48,955 nucleotides of DNA from Methanobacteriota archaeon (lineage in GTDB: Archaea > Thermoplasmatota > Poseidoniia > MGIII > CG-Epi1): positions 1 through 48,955 of the forward strand of contig JAAZXG010000006.1 in assembly GCA_014240255.1 (NCBI GenBank). Reading direction: 5' to 3'. Positions 48,760 to 48,955 of the stretch are shown in pieces. The notes under the pieces are model-generated. The model made no database searches. It was not told where the DNA came from and saw nothing but the letters and a program-made list of their open reading frames with translations. The position numbers and the translations under genes were made by a program. Within the stretch, counting starts at the first letter, position 1. The number at the start of each line of letters is the position of its first letter.

Positions 48760-48946
48760 TGCTATGGGATATCTTTCTGAATTAAATGAACTAAATGAGG
48801 ATAATTTGATTATAGCTATGAAATATGGTTCAGCGGTAGCTTCAATCACAGTAGAAGGCTTTGGAACTGAAAGCATTATGGATGTGGAAAAAGAAGAAGT
48901 TGAAAGAAGATTTAGCATTCTGAGTGGTGGGCCCGGCCGGATTTGA
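48749..48946 (+). pseudogene. C-terminal fragment of PfkB/ribokinase family sugar kinase
   Basis: Frame SGGAAMGYLSELNELNEDNLIIAMKYGSAVASITVEGFGTESIMDVEKEEVERRF matches the PfkB C-terminal pattern following GAGDSF; N-terminal part absent; in-frame TAG at 48746. Confidence 0.75.
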
Positions 48947-48955
48947 ACCGACGAC
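48925..48955 (-). tRNA. 3' part of a tRNA (T arm, acceptor 3' strand, CCA), truncated by window end
   Basis: Reverse complement GTC-GTCGG-TTCAAAT-CCGGC-CGGGCCC-A-CCA; acceptor strand complementary to GGGCCCG at 48734. Confidence 0.85.

Noticed and set aside
1-48955. Mobile element, CRISPR-Cas, restriction or toxin-antitoxin system
   Set aside because: Scanned the translated ORFs and found no transposase, integrase, Cas, methylase/endonuclease or TA pair; nothing supports a defence island here.

Overview
The window is an AT-rich archaeal segment. Gene content (exosome/proteasome superoperon, PolD small subunit, Orc1/Cdc6, GatE, MptE, Rpo12, BHB-intron tRNA) indicates a euryarchaeal/Thermoplasmatota-type genome, plausibly a marine Poseidoniia-like lineage; the lineage is inference only. 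It is mostly chromosomal housekeeping: psmA-SBDS-rrp4-rrp41-rrp42-eL43-rpo12-pcc1-pfdB-DHH superoperon, an orc1/cdc6 gene divergent from polD1 across a candidate origin, TrkA/TrkH, GatE, glycosyltransferases, and several large secreted or surface proteins. I saw no CRISPR array, transposase, integrase or obvious defence island. The most notable observations are: (1) a tRNA 5' half fused through a coding/tRNA microhomology to the C-terminus of a PfkB-like kinase, with the matching 3' half of a tRNA of the same acceptor stem on the opposite strand about 190 bp away, which is either an inverted chimera or a real rearrangement; (2) a shared C-terminal 'PSLSF + TM + RRK' tail on three surface proteins, a candidate sorting/anchoring signal; (3) an aromatic/histidine ammonia-lyase homologue with Ala-Cys-Gly instead of the MIO-forming Ala-Ser-Gly; (4) a candidate oriC between orc1/cdc6 and polD1; (5) a short Nop5-like protein with no adjacent fibrillarin; (6) a tRNA-Tyr with a 43-nt intron and a clean BHB motif. 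The window start carries an exact 55-bp copy of an internal repeat, suggesting an assembly boundary.
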